Source: an uncultured Mycoplasmatota bacterium (lineage in GTDB: Bacteria > Bacillota_I > Bacilli_A > RF39 > UBA660). From it: a DNA stretch of 64,000 nt. This document shows, piece by piece, positions 17,839 to 27,902 of this stretch. The DNA lies in NCBI GenBank assembly GCA_900553395.1, contig USDJ01000002.1, forward strand, positions 93,635-157,634, in the 5' to 3' direction. The position numbers and the translations under genes were made by a program. How positions within the stretch are numbered: position 1 is the stretch's first letter; every line of letters starts with the position of its first letter. The notes beneath the pieces were generated by a model. It was not told the origin of the DNA. It was given only the letters and a program-made list of their open reading frames with translations, and did not search any database.

Positions 17839-18618
17839 TCAATGTCCTAATAATACGCTAATTATTAATAGAATTAAGCCTATAAATATTCCTATGCGAA
17901 CATTTTTTTTGTTTTTCATATGATAAATTTGATGAAGTAATTCAAACAAGGATATATATATAAGCATACCTAACGTAAATCCTAATAATATGCCTTCTAC
18001 TAAGTTGTTAACTCCACCTAGTATAAACATTATAAATCCGCCTATAAAAGTAGAAATAGAAACTATTAAACTTATATTTAATGTCTTCTTCTTTGAGTAA
18101 TTAGAGCTATATAAAGTTGAAGATATAACAAGTCCCATTGGGATATTGTGAAGCCCTATTCCTATACATAATAAAAGTCCAGATGTAATGCTAGTCTTAG
18201 AAATTAAATAAAGACTCATTCCCTCTATCAAATTATGTAAAATAACTGCCATAGCTGAAATTATCCCTATATGAAACAAATGATCATTATGACATTTTTC
18301 ATTTCTATGTTTATGATTATGATGTACTTCGTGCTCATGACATGGGACAAACATATCTAGCATTTTTAATACGACAATACCTATAAGAGATAAAACAATT
18401 ATAGATAATATAGCTCTAATGTTACCTAATTCTCCATTAAGTATTTCAAATGCTTCTGGTGTAATTTCAAAAATAATAAGTCCTATTATCACTCCAAATG
18501 CTACACAAATACTAAAATCAGTAAATTTTTTATTATTTTTAAAGTATGTACCTATAACACTTCCTATAAAAATAAAAAGCCCTACTAAAAGTGTTAAAAT
18601 AAGTGCTAAAAAATTCAT
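17839..18618 (-). CDS. ZIP-family divalent metal transporter with His-rich loop
   Basis: This 259-aa protein has about eight membrane helices. Helices IV and V carry the ZIP metal-site motifs HNLIEGMSLYLI and GIGLHNIPMGL. The loop before helix IV is very rich in histidine (HEHEVHHNHKHRNEKCHNDH), a typical cytosolic metal-sensing loop for Zn2+, Fe2+ or Mn2+. ZIP proteins import metal into the cytoplasm. It lies 9 bp after the P-type ATPase gene in the same direction, so importer and ATPase are probably co-transcribed. A second, more GufA-like ZIP is at 45604-46377. Confidence 0.9.
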   Translation of the reverse strand: MNFLALILTLLVGLFIFIGSVIGTYFKNNKKFTDFSICVAFGVIIGLIIFEITPEAFEILNGELGNIRAILSIIVLSLIGIVVLKMLDMFVPCHEHEVHHNHKHRNEKCHNDHLFHIGIISAMAVILHNLIEGMSLYLISKTSITSGLLLCIGIGLHNIPMGLVISSTLYSSNYSKKKTLNISLIVSISTFIGGFIMFILGGVNNLVEGILLGFTLGMLIYISLFELLHQIYHMKNKKNVRIGIFIGLILLIISVLLGH

Positions 18619-18626
18619 AACTCCTC

Positions 18627-20912
18627 CTATTTTGTTAACTTATAACTATATTTAAATATTTTTTCTTCACATATATTAGATATAAAATCGAAAAGGCCTA
18701 TATCTAATATAAATACTAAAGCTACATATACTACTAGTATTGGTTCTAATAAAACTAGTTCAAAAACTTTAGGTATACCTATAATACAACTTAAAAATAT
18801 AATAATCAAGCTAATAAATAAACAAATTCTTAGTTTATTAAACTTTGTGCATATTCTAAACAATAATATAAATCCAGTCATTGCTACTAATATTACTGCC
18901 ATAGTTGATATTTTATCACTATTAATATTAAATATAGCTGCTGTTAACATAACAGATAGTACATTTATTACAATAGTGATTCCTCCTGGAATGGATTTTT
19001 TTAATACGTTCAAGAAAAAATTGCCTTTTATTATATCTCTATTAGGCTCAAGCGCTAAAATGAACGCAGGTACACCTATTGTTATAGAACTTACTAAACT
19101 TAAATGAATTGGCTCGAATGGATAATTCATTGGAACGAATAAAAATATTATAGCTAGTAATGTAGCATATATAGTTTTTGTTAAAAATAATGATGCCGAT
19201 CTTTCTACATTATTAATAGTTCTTCTTCCCTCTTCAACTATTTTAGGTATTGCATCAAAATTAGAGTCTAATAGCACAATTTCAGATACGTTTCTAGCTG
19301 CATCACTTCCACTAGCCATTGCTATACTACAATCTGACTCTTTTAGTGCTAAAACATCATTTACTCCATCGCCTGTCATAGCAACCGTATGTCCATTTTC
19401 TTTTAATGATTTAATTAGTACTTTTTTTTGTGATGGACTTACTCTACAAAATATGTTATATTTTTCTACTATTTGATTATTCATATTAGTATTATTTAAG
19501 GACATATCTATACAATTTATTTTATCAAATCCAAGACGTTTAGCTATTCTTGTTATAACTTTCTCACTATCTCCACTTATAATTTTTATATCTACTCCAT
19601 ATTTTCTAAAATAATTTAAAGTAGAGCTTGCCTTATATCTTATTTTATCCCTAAGTAATATAAGTGCTATATTATCTTTTTCATTCTTTAATAATACTAA
19701 TCTATAATCTGAATACTTATCTATAAGTTTTTTTATATCTTCACTTTTGTCTAAAATATCTGGAGCACCCAAAATATATTTCCCCTCTTTAAAAGTAACA
19801 CTTGAGTATTTCTTTTCTGAAGAGAAATGTTCCTTATCTATGCAAGTAAAGTTCACTCTTTTATTAAATTTTTTAGATATAGCATCCATAGTTGCGTTAT
19901 CTTCTAATAATTCTCTAGATATTGCAGAAAGTATTTTTTCATAGTCATATTTTTTATTTAAAGATATGACATCCTCTACTTCCATAACTCCCTCAGTAAG
20001 TGTCCCTGTTTTATCAAGACATATAGTATCTACTCTAGCTAGAGTTTCTATGCAATAAAGTTGTTGAACTAAAACATTTTTTTTAGATAATCTAATAACA
20101 CTTACAGCTAGTACTGTACTAGTTAAAAGTATTAATCCTTCTGGAATCATCCCTATAATTGCAGCTACAGTATTTATTATGGATGAAGATAATTCCTGAT
20201 TTAAACTATACTGCTTTAAAAATAATAAAATGCCCAAAGGTACTACAATTATAGATATAGTTTTTATAATTTTTTTTAGTGTACGCATAACTTCTGAGTT
20301 AACACTTTTTATGTATTTTGCCTCCAGACTTATTTTAGAGGCATAATTTTCTTTTCCTACCTTTTCTACTTTACAAGTAGCTTTTCCACTTACTATAAAA
20401 CTTCCCGAGTATAAATACTCTCCACTTCTTTTGGTAATTGAGTTTTCTTCACCACTTAAAAGTGATTCGTTAACTTCAACTATTCCATCTAATATAACCG
20501 AATCTGCTATTACTTGATTTCCCCTTTTATATACTACTATATCATCAAGAACTACTTTATCTATTGGAACACTTTTACTCAATCCATTTCTTATTACATT
20601 TGCATTACTACTAGATATAATAGATAATTTATCTATTGCTTTTTTGGATCTTATTTCTTGAATAATACTTATTAAAGTATTACAAGTAGCTACACCTAAA
20701 AATAGTAAATTTTTATATGACTTAACTGATAATATTAAAATACCCAAACATAAATTCAAAATATTAAACAAAGTAAAAACGTTATAAAATATTATTTGAC
20801 CAATAGATTTTGTTTTAACTTCACTATTATAGTTTACATATCCATTTTTTATTCTATTTTCTACCTGCGTATCATTTAAACCTTCATCAAGTTTAGGATT
20901 GTATCTTATCAT
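18627..20912 (-). CDS. Cation-translocating P-type ATPase (E1-E2, CtpE/YfgQ-like)
   Basis: Start placed at ATG 20912 (MIRYNPKLDEG) behind GAGAGTGA; the product is 761 aa. The actuator loop is LLSGEEN, a membrane PEGL motif lies in helix 4, the phosphorylation motif DKTGTLT is at about D300, and the hinge is TGDGVNDVLALKESDCSIAMASG. There are about ten membrane helices. There is no N-terminal heavy-metal CxxC domain, and the PEGL motif excludes the CPx heavy-metal class. By resemblance to YfgQ/CtpE-type pumps, Ca2+ or other hard cations are likely, but the substrate is unproven. It is followed at 9 bp by the ZIP gene. Confidence 0.9.
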   Translation of the reverse strand: MIRYNPKLDEGLNDTQVENRIKNGYVNYNSEVKTKSIGQIIFYNVFTLFNILNLCLGILILSVKSYKNLLFLGVATCNTLISIIQEIRSKKAIDKLSIISSSNANVIRNGLSKSVPIDKVVLDDIVVYKRGNQVIADSVILDGIVEVNESLLSGEENSITKRSGEYLYSGSFIVSGKATCKVEKVGKENYASKISLEAKYIKSVNSEVMRTLKKIIKTISIIVVPLGILLFLKQYSLNQELSSSIINTVAAIIGMIPEGLILLTSTVLAVSVIRLSKKNVLVQQLYCIETLARVDTICLDKTGTLTEGVMEVEDVISLNKKYDYEKILSAISRELLEDNATMDAISKKFNKRVNFTCIDKEHFSSEKKYSSVTFKEGKYILGAPDILDKSEDIKKLIDKYSDYRLVLLKNEKDNIALILLRDKIRYKASSTLNYFRKYGVDIKIISGDSEKVITRIAKRLGFDKINCIDMSLNNTNMNNQIVEKYNIFCRVSPSQKKVLIKSLKENGHTVAMTGDGVNDVLALKESDCSIAMASGSDAARNVSEIVLLDSNFDAIPKIVEEGRRTINNVERSASLFLTKTIYATLLAIIFLFVPMNYPFEPIHLSLVSSITIGVPAFILALEPNRDIIKGNFFLNVLKKSIPGGITIVINVLSVMLTAAIFNINSDKISTMAVILVAMTGFILLFRICTKFNKLRICLFISLIIIFLSCIIGIPKVFELVLLEPILVVYVALVFILDIGLFDFISNICEEKIFKYSYKLTK

Positions 20913-20960
20913 TTTATCACTCTCTATTAAATTATAACATTTATATCTCAAATTGCAAAT

Positions 20961-20981
20961 AAAAAAGGGAACAACTCCCTA
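20961..20981 (-). terminator. Terminator after lipoprotein gene
   Basis: AGGGA-gttgt-TCCCT followed by TTTTTT on the minus strand, seven bases past the stop at 20988. Confidence 0.8.
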
Positions 20982-20987
20982 TTTATT

Positions 20988-21476
20988 CTATTTACAAACA
21001 GCTCCCATTGATTCATATATACTAATAAGTCCACTAGCTAGCATTTCATTATTTGAATTTACATAACTTTTCATAGCAGTATTATCAGAAACATAAGCTT
21101 TTACATCCATCTTTGTATAATCGATAGTTACTTGCGAATAAACTTTTCCATCTTTTTTCTCTATATTAATATCATAACCTCCATATGTTTCATTCACTGA
21201 TTCATATGTAGAATTTAAAGTTTCTAAGAAATAATCTAAAACTGATTCATCATCCGATTCAATTTCTTCTTTAGAAACCACTTTCTTAACTATACTACCA
21301 CTTTTATAAATATTATATTCAGAACTTATTTTATATCCATCTTTTGTATTATTTGATGTAAACTTACAAGTTACTTTATCATCTTCTTTTTTTACTCCTT
21401 GACTAGTTTTACTTACACTCTCACATCCAAAAGTAAATAAAAGTGTAACTATCATTAAAACAAAATATTTTTTCAT
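20988..21476 (-). CDS. Small lipoprotein, DUF1307/YehR-like
   Basis: This 162-aa secreted protein has the lipobox signal MKKYFVLMIVTLLFTFGC, so Cys18 would be diacylated and the protein anchored to the outer face of the membrane (LspA is encoded at 39296). The mature part has a KVTCKFTSNNTKDGYKI strand near the start and a Cys near the C-terminus (MGAVCK) that may pair with it. Size, disulphide layout and the repeated Y.V.....D.....V.V pattern resemble YehR/DUF1307 lipoproteins of unknown function. It follows pflA by 24 bp and may be the last gene of that operon. Confidence 0.65.
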   Translation of the reverse strand: MKKYFVLMIVTLLFTFGCESVSKTSQGVKKEDDKVTCKFTSNNTKDGYKISSEYNIYKSGSIVKKVVSKEEIESDDESVLDYFLETLNSTYESVNETYGGYDINIEKKDGKVYSQVTIDYTKMDVKAYVSDNTAMKSYVNSNNEMLASGLISIYESMGAVCK

Positions 21477-21500
21477 ATCATTATACTCCTTACAATAATT

Positions 21501-22220
21501 TTAGTTTTTTAACATAGATTCAAGCCTTTTACATACGTCTTTATCCATAGGCTCTATATCCGCTAATTTATACTTTATATTTAATTTTTTATATTTTTCT
21601 ACTCCCATAGTATGATATGGCAATAGTTGTACCTTTTCAACGTTATCAAACATTTTTATATATTCTTTTAAATTTAATACATATTCCTCACTATCATTTA
21701 TAGTAGGTATAATTACTTGTCTTAGCCATAATTTAGGTTTACTTATTTTTAGTCTTTCACAAAAATAAGTAAATTCGTCCATACTTTTTCCAGTAATTTT
21801 TTTATAGTTTTTAGAATCGATGGCCTTTATATCTAACATTACTAAATCTATATATTTTAATATTTCATCTAAAACATCTTTATTATAACCTGTTCCAGAT
21901 GTATCAAGACAAGTGTGTATGCCTGCTTTTTTACACAATTTTATAGTTTCTAATAAAAATTCAGATTGAAATAGAGGCTCTCCACCCGAAAATGTTACAC
22001 CTCCACCTGATTCTATATAAGGTCTATATTTTCTTACTAAGTCAACAATTTCCTTAGATGTAACTTTATTATTAGACTCTTTAAACCAAGTATCAGGATT
22101 ATGGCAAAATATGCATCTTAAAGGACAACCCTGCATAAATATGACAATCCTTATTCCAGGGCCATCCACAAGTCCCATAGTTTCTACAGAATGTATAAAA
22201 CCTTCTTTAAATTCTTTCAT
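21501..22220 (-). CDS. pflA: Pyruvate formate-lyase activating enzyme
   Basis: This 239-aa radical-SAM enzyme installs the glycyl radical on PflB. The iron-sulphur motif CPLRCIFCHNPDTW (CxxxCxxC) follows the typical N-terminus GFIHSVETMGLVDGPGIR. GGGVTFSGGEPLFQ is the SAM-binding glycine stretch. Its start overlaps the pflB stop by 14 bp, showing translational coupling. Confidence 0.96.
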   Translation of the reverse strand: MKEFKEGFIHSVETMGLVDGPGIRIVIFMQGCPLRCIFCHNPDTWFKESNNKVTSKEIVDLVRKYRPYIESGGGVTFSGGEPLFQSEFLLETIKLCKKAGIHTCLDTSGTGYNKDVLDEILKYIDLVMLDIKAIDSKNYKKITGKSMDEFTYFCERLKISKPKLWLRQVIIPTINDSEEYVLNLKEYIKMFDNVEKVQLLPYHTMGVEKYKKLNIKYKLADIEPMDKDVCKRLESMLKN

Positions 22221-24432
22221 GGAACGTCCTGCTTATTACTTCTTTTTGTTGCTCACGAGTTAATTTATTAAAATTAACCGCATATCCAGAAACTCTAATT
22301 GTTAAATTAGGATACTTATTAGGATTATTCATAGCGTCTATTAACATTTGTTTATCTAAAACATTGACATTTAAATGATGTGCTTTACTTCCAAAATAAC
22401 CATCTAATATTTTAATTAAATTTTCACTTCTAGTTTCTAATGAATCTCCTAAACTATCTGGAACTATCGAGAAAGTATTTGAAATACCGTCTTCACAACA
22501 ATCCTTATAAGGTATTTTAGCTACTGACGAAAGTGAAGCCAAAGCACCCGATTTATCTGCTCCTTGAGTTGGATTTGCTCCTGGTGCGAAAGGCACTCCA
22601 CTTTTTCTACCGTCGGGAGTAGCACCTGTAGCTTTTCCATATACAACATTAGATGTTATAGTCAAAATAGATAATGTTGGTTTTGCATTTTTATAAAGAG
22701 GATATTTTTTTAACTCTCTATAAACTCTTTTTACTAAATTAACTGCTACAGCGTCTACTCTATCATCATTATTTCCGTATCTTGGAAAATCAAATTCTAT
22801 ATCGAATGAATTAGTAAGTCCTCTATCATCCCTTTTTACTCTAACATGTCCATATTGTAAAGCTGAAAATGAGTCTGTAACTATTGAAAGTCCAGCTAAG
22901 CCAAAAGCCATTAAATACTCTGGATTAGTATCCAAAAATGCCATTTGACTACTTTCATATGCATATTTATCATGCATATAATGAATTATATTTAAAGCAT
23001 CTACATATATTTTTACAGTTTTCTTTAAAACTTTATCAAATTGTTTTAATACTTCTTCACAATCTAAATATTCTCCTTCAATAGGATCTATTCCATCTAT
23101 AACAAGTTCCCCAGTTATCTCATCTCTACCACCATTTAACGCATAAAGTAAAACTTTAACAAAATTAATTCTAGCTCCAAAGAATTGTGTTTGATGGCCA
23201 AGGCTCATTGCAGAAACGCAACAGCTTATAGCATAGTCATTTCCATACATAGGTCTCATTAAATCATCATTTTCAAACTGTAAAGTATGTGTTTTGATTG
23301 ACATCGAAGTAGCAAACTGTTTGAAATTTTCTGGAAGTTTCTTACTCCAAAGTATAGTCAAATTAGGTTCTGCAGATTCTCCTATGTTATTTAATGTATT
23401 TAAAATTCTAAATGAAGTTTTGGTTACAAATGATTCTTCATCATCCTTCATTCCACCTATTGATTCAGTAACCCAAGTAGGATCTCCGGCAAATAATTCA
23501 TTATATTCTGGAGTTCTCAAATGACGCACCAATCTTAATTTAATTACAAATTGATCTATCAATTCTTGAGCTTGCTCTTCTGTCAATATTCCTCTTTTTA
23601 TATCACGTTCTATATAAATATCGAAAAAAGTTGTATTTCTGCCAATACTTGTTGCAGCACCATTATTTTGTTTTACTGCTGCCAAATATGCAAAATAAAC
23701 CCATTGTATAGCTTCTTTAGCATCTCTAGCTGGCTTTGATACATCAAATCCATATCTTGATGCCATTTTCTTTATTAAATTTAAAGCTTTTATTTGTTCA
23801 CTAACTTCTTCTCTTAATTGAATTATTGATATATCAGATAGATTATTTAGTTTTTCCAAATCATTTTTTTTACATTCTATTAAGTAATCAGCACCATATA
23901 AAGCAAGTCTTCTATAATCCCCTATGATTCTACCTCTGCCATATGCATCAGGTAAACCTGTTATCAAATGATTATGACGTGCTTTTTTAATATCACTCGT
24001 ATATGCATCAAACACTCCATCATTATGAGTTTTTCTATATTCTTTAAACTTGTCTTCTAATTCTTTACTTAAATGAAAACCATAGGCTTCTAAAGCCTTA
24101 TCAACCATTCTAATTCCACCATATGGATTAACAATTCTTTTTAAAGGCTCATCAGTTTGAAGACCTACTATAACTTCATTTGATCTATCTATATATCCTG
24201 GATCAAACGAATCTATACCACTCATATTAAATGTATCAACATCAAGAACACCACTTATAGCTTCCTTAGCAAGCAATTTTTTGCATTTATTCCACACTTT
24301 AGATGTCTTTTTACTAATATCTGTTAAAAAATCATCTCCTAAAGTATATTCAGTATAGTTATTTTCTATAAAATCTATAACGTCTATATTTTTATGCCAT
24401 TTGGTTCCCTTAAAACCTTCCCATTCATTCAT
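22207..24432 (-). CDS. pflB: Formate C-acetyltransferase (pyruvate formate-lyase)
   Basis: This 741-aa glycyl-radical enzyme converts pyruvate and CoA into acetyl-CoA and formate under anaerobic conditions. The catalytic cysteine pair is C404-C405 (AISCCVSAM). The C-terminal glycyl radical site is G716 in RVSGYAVNF. TSIGRNTTFFDIY and PDGRKSGVPFAPGANP also mark genuine PFL rather than a diol dehydratase. It overlaps ligA by 8 bp upstream and pflA by 14 bp downstream. Confidence 0.97.
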   Translation of the reverse strand: MNEWEGFKGTKWHKNIDVIDFIENNYTEYTLGDDFLTDISKKTSKVWNKCKKLLAKEAISGVLDVDTFNMSGIDSFDPGYIDRSNEVIVGLQTDEPLKRIVNPYGGIRMVDKALEAYGFHLSKELEDKFKEYRKTHNDGVFDAYTSDIKKARHNHLITGLPDAYGRGRIIGDYRRLALYGADYLIECKKNDLEKLNNLSDISIIQLREEVSEQIKALNLIKKMASRYGFDVSKPARDAKEAIQWVYFAYLAAVKQNNGAATSIGRNTTFFDIYIERDIKRGILTEEQAQELIDQFVIKLRLVRHLRTPEYNELFAGDPTWVTESIGGMKDDEESFVTKTSFRILNTLNNIGESAEPNLTILWSKKLPENFKQFATSMSIKTHTLQFENDDLMRPMYGNDYAISCCVSAMSLGHQTQFFGARINFVKVLLYALNGGRDEITGELVIDGIDPIEGEYLDCEEVLKQFDKVLKKTVKIYVDALNIIHYMHDKYAYESSQMAFLDTNPEYLMAFGLAGLSIVTDSFSALQYGHVRVKRDDRGLTNSFDIEFDFPRYGNNDDRVDAVAVNLVKRVYRELKKYPLYKNAKPTLSILTITSNVVYGKATGATPDGRKSGVPFAPGANPTQGADKSGALASLSSVAKIPYKDCCEDGISNTFSIVPDSLGDSLETRSENLIKILDGYFGSKAHHLNVNVLDKQMLIDAMNNPNKYPNLTIRVSGYAVNFNKLTREQQKEVISRTFHERI

Positions 24433-26428
24433 TTTTACCTCCTATATTATTCAAAAATTCTTCTTCTTTCCATACTTCTATGCCAAGTTTTATAGCATCA
24501 TTATATTTACTTCCCGGATTATCGCCTACTATTACTACATCAGTTTTTTTACTAACAGAATTGGTATTTTTACCTCCTAATGTTTCAATTAATTCGCGAG
24601 CTTCGTCTCTAGTCATTTTACTTAGTGTTCCTGTTAGAACAAAAGTCTTATTTAAAAATAATTCATTTATATTTTTGCTTTTACCTATATATATAGTGTT
24701 TACATTAAACTTTTTTAATTCATTTATTTCATTTATATTGGTTTCATTATTAAAATAATCTTTTATACTAGTTGCTATTACGTCTCCTATATCTGGTATT
24801 ATTGATAATTCTTCTACACTAGCATTCATTATAAAATCTAAAGAATTAAAATATTCACTAAGTATTTTAGCCGTCTTTTTTCCTATATGTCTTATCCCTA
24901 AGCCAAATAATAATTTTTCTAAAGAATTATTTTTGCTCTTTTCTATATTATCAAGTAAGTTATTAATACTTTTTTCTCCAAATCCCTCTAATTCCATTAA
25001 AGATTCCTTATTTTTATAGAGCTTATAATAATCACTAATATGTTTTAAAAAGCCCATATTATAAAAATCCTCTACAATTCTTTCTCCGAATCCTTCTATA
25101 TTCATAGCATCTCTTGATGAAAAATGTATTAGGTTTTCTATATTTCTTGCATCACATAATGGATTAGTGCAGAAATAAGCTACTTCATTTTCTTTTTTTA
25201 TTAATTTTGTTCCACATATAGGACAATTTTCTATCATCTTAAAAGGTAACTCTTCGCCAGTTCTTCTTTCCTTTTTTACCTCAACTACTTCTGGTATTAC
25301 ATCTCCAGCTTTTCTAATAGAAACAATATCTCCAATTCTAATATCTTTTTCCATAATATAATCTTGATTATTCAAAGTAGCGCTTCTAACAATACTTCCT
25401 TGAAGTCTAACTGGATCTAAATCAGCTCTCGGAGTTATTTTACCAGTCCTGCCTACACAAAATTCTATATCGATTAGTTTAGTTAAAACTTCTTGCGCTG
25501 GAAATTTATAAGCTATAGCCCATTTTGGAACCTTAGCCGTAACTCCAAGTCTCTTTTGGCTAGAAAAATCATTTACTTTTATAACAATTCCATCTATCTC
25601 ATATGGAAGAGATAATCTATGCTTATTCCAATATTCTATATATTCTATAACATCTTCTATATTATGAGCTAACTTTATATTCGGATTAACTGTAAAAGTT
25701 AAATCTTTCATAAAATTTAACGCTTCATACTGAGTTTTTATATTATAATCTACTGGAGTTGGTAAGTGATACATAAAAGTCGCTAAATTACGAGATGCTG
25801 AGATTTTACTATCTAGTTGTCTAATAGATCCCGCAGCTGCATTTCTAGGGTTAGCAAACTCTTTTTCTCCCTTTTTTCTTCTTTCTTCATTTAACTTAGA
25901 AAATGAAGCAGTTGGCATATAAATTTCTCCTCTTACTTCAATATCTATATCACTAGGAAGAGATAATGGAACATTTTTTATAGTTTTAACATTATGTGTG
26001 ATATCTTCACCTATAGTTCCATCACCACGTGTTGCACCTCTTACAAGTTGTCCATTTTTATATAAAAGAGAAACGCTTAAGCCATCTATCTTAAGTTCAC
26101 ATACGTATTCTGGATTTTCAACTGTTTTTCTAACTTTGGAATCAAAATCTAGAACTTCCTCAACATTGAATACATCTCCAAGACTCATCATAGGTACTTC
26201 GTGTGTTACTTTTTTAAAATCACTTATGACTTCGCCACCTATTCTAACGGTTGGAGAATCACTCCTAACTAAACTTGGGTTGTTAGTTTCTAATTTTATA
26301 AGTTCATCCATATAACTATCATATTCCTGATCAGTTATGCTAGGATCATCTAAAGTATAATACTCATAACTAGCTTTATTTAAAATTTTTATAAGTTCAT
26401 CAATACGTTTTTTTTCTTTTTCTAGCAT
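24425..26428 (-). CDS. ligA: NAD-dependent DNA ligase
   Basis: This 667-aa replicative ligase has domain Ia (SYEYYTLDDPSITDQEYD, the NAD-binding part), the adenylation lysine K113 in ELKIDG, an OB fold, a Zn finger (CPICG...CTNPLC), helix-hairpin-helix repeats (LEGFGEKSINNLL, LFGLGIRHIGKKTAK) and a C-terminal BRCT domain (FVLTGTLSKMTRDEARELI). All essential parts are present. Its end overlaps pflB by 8 bp, an unusual partner for a fermentation operon. Confidence 0.97.
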   Translation of the reverse strand: MLEKEKKRIDELIKILNKASYEYYTLDDPSITDQEYDSYMDELIKLETNNPSLVRSDSPTVRIGGEVISDFKKVTHEVPMMSLGDVFNVEEVLDFDSKVRKTVENPEYVCELKIDGLSVSLLYKNGQLVRGATRGDGTIGEDITHNVKTIKNVPLSLPSDIDIEVRGEIYMPTASFSKLNEERRKKGEKEFANPRNAAAGSIRQLDSKISASRNLATFMYHLPTPVDYNIKTQYEALNFMKDLTFTVNPNIKLAHNIEDVIEYIEYWNKHRLSLPYEIDGIVIKVNDFSSQKRLGVTAKVPKWAIAYKFPAQEVLTKLIDIEFCVGRTGKITPRADLDPVRLQGSIVRSATLNNQDYIMEKDIRIGDIVSIRKAGDVIPEVVEVKKERRTGEELPFKMIENCPICGTKLIKKENEVAYFCTNPLCDARNIENLIHFSSRDAMNIEGFGERIVEDFYNMGFLKHISDYYKLYKNKESLMELEGFGEKSINNLLDNIEKSKNNSLEKLLFGLGIRHIGKKTAKILSEYFNSLDFIMNASVEELSIIPDIGDVIATSIKDYFNNETNINEINELKKFNVNTIYIGKSKNINELFLNKTFVLTGTLSKMTRDEARELIETLGGKNTNSVSKKTDVVIVGDNPGSKYNDAIKLGIEVWKEEEFLNNIGGKNE

Positions 26429-26454
26429 TTTATCACCCTTATAATTATATCATA

Positions 26455-27204
26455 TTATTTAATTTTTCTGTGTTGAATATTATAAGTTAATCTCAATTTT
26501 AATTTATTTGGTAATAATCTTCCAAATATATATATCATTTTTATAGAAAATCCTGGTATTATTAAAAGTTTACCTTTAAACATTTTTTTAATAGCATAGC
26601 GTGCTACAAAATCACTTGGAAGTGACTTGATTTTGAATTCGCATCCCGCTACATTATTAAAATTAGTATCTACTGGTCCTGGACATAAACAGCTTATCTT
26701 TACATTACTATTAATGTGCCTTAACTCTTCATATAAAGCTAAAGTCAAATTATAGACATAAGCTTTAGTTGAATAATAAGTTGCCATTAAAGGCCCCGGT
26801 TGGAATGCAGCACTAGAAGAAACATTAAGTATGTATCCTGAATCCCTTTTTATAAAATCAGATATAAATAACTTAGTAAGTACGTGAAGAGCTTTAATAT
26901 TTAAGTCTATCATATCTAATTCTTTTGAAATATTAGATTCATTAAATGGTCCAATAAGACCAAATCCTGCATTATTAATAAGTATTTCTATATTTTTATC
27001 TTTAACCATATCATATAATTTATAACAATTATTAATATCACCTAAGTCCATAGCAATTATTTCGACCTTAGTATTTATTTTATTCTTTACTTCTTCTAGC
27101 TTCTTTTTATCCCTAGCTACTAATATTAAATCATAGCCTTTACTACCTAAATATATAGCCATATCACGGCCTATACCACTACTAGCACCTGTTATTAATA
27201 CCAT
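26455..27204 (-). CDS. Short-chain dehydrogenase/reductase (classical SDR)
   Basis: This 249-aa Rossmann-fold oxidoreductase has the nucleotide loop TGASSGIGRDMAIYLG, the NNAGFG motif, catalytic Ser (LNVSSSAAF) and the YxxxK pair (YYSTKAYVY). It resembles DltE/YqjQ-like SDRs with a hydrophobic C-terminal stretch (LLIIPGFSIKMIYIFGRLLP), which could hold it at the membrane. The basic residue after the glycine loop suggests NADP(H). The substrate cannot be inferred. It lies 26 bp upstream of ligA on the same strand. Confidence 0.88.
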   Translation of the reverse strand: MVLITGASSGIGRDMAIYLGSKGYDLILVARDKKKLEEVKNKINTKVEIIAMDLGDINNCYKLYDMVKDKNIEILINNAGFGLIGPFNESNISKELDMIDLNIKALHVLTKLFISDFIKRDSGYILNVSSSAAFQPGPLMATYYSTKAYVYNLTLALYEELRHINSNVKISCLCPGPVDTNFNNVAGCEFKIKSLPSDFVARYAIKKMFKGKLLIIPGFSIKMIYIFGRLLPNKLKLRLTYNIQHRKIK

Positions 27205-27230
27205 GTTATCACCTATTTAATTATATAATA

Positions 27231-27257
27231 AAAAAAATCTAAAAACTAGATTTTTCA
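27231..27257 (-). terminator. Terminator after prepilin pseudogene
   Basis: AAAATCTAG-ttttt-AGATTTTTTTT type hairpin on the minus strand, 10 bp beyond the residual stop of the pseudogene. Confidence 0.65.
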
Positions 27258-27265
27258 TAATAATA

Positions 27266-27850
27266 TTATAATTTGTCCTTGCTTACTTCAATAACAGGAC
27301 GAATGCCTAAGTATTGTACATATAAATACTTCAAGTCAAAAACACTAACACCAAATATAGGATGACAGATTGTGTATAAAAGTCATCTTCCTGGTAATCA
27401 TCTGTAATAGTACTAGAATTTTCTTTAGTTTTTTTATATCGGGCAACCAATTACTCTTAGATTTTACTTGAGTTGTAGTAAGATTGCTTTCTGAAAATCC
27501 AATAGAACTCAAGTCGGTAACTATCTTTTTTACATCTATTGAAGTTATACCCATAATGCTTATAACTTTTTCCATAGATAATATTTTTGAAGTATAGCTT
27601 GAATAGTCTATTGTGTAATCTATTCCATCACTACAAATAGAACCACTTGCCACATCGAAGTCTATATTAGCTTGTCTACTCGCTACTGTATCATTTATAG
27701 CATCTATATAAAATTCTACACTTCTTAATGCTACATTCTTTCTAGAATCATGAATCATATTTGTACTATTGGAAAAGCTATCAAAGCTATTATCGCTAGT
27801 ATAACTAATACTGCAAGAAGTTCTATTAATGTAAATTATCTATTCTTCAC
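27266..27850 (-). pseudogene. Degenerate prepilin-type gene (multiple lesions)
   Basis: Reading from a GTG at 27850 gives VKNR, a stop, then FTLIELLAVLVILAIIALIA in frame: the Gly before the cleavage-site Phe has become a stop codon. The frame then breaks at GTACAAATATG; one more A would restore IVTNMIHDSRKN and link it to the longest open part (27345-27758, VEFYIDAINDTVASRQA). A further frame change near its end separates the last stretch, which reads GVSVFDLKYLYVQYLGIRPVIEVSKDKL and ends at 27266. That ending matches the prepilin at 12196-13260. So it is a recent, nearly full-length dead copy of that subfamily. Any single lesion could be an assembly error, but several together argue for a true pseudogene. 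Confidence 0.85.
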
Positions 27851-27872
27851 ATTATCACCATTTTAAGTATAT

Positions 27873-27897
27873 AAAAAGTTTGACAAAATGTCAAACT
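27873..27897 (-). terminator. Terminator after first papain-like paralogue
   Basis: AGTTTGACA-ttt-TGTCAAACT followed by TTTTTAT on the minus strand. Confidence 0.8.
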
Positions 27898-27902
27898 AGC
27901 TA

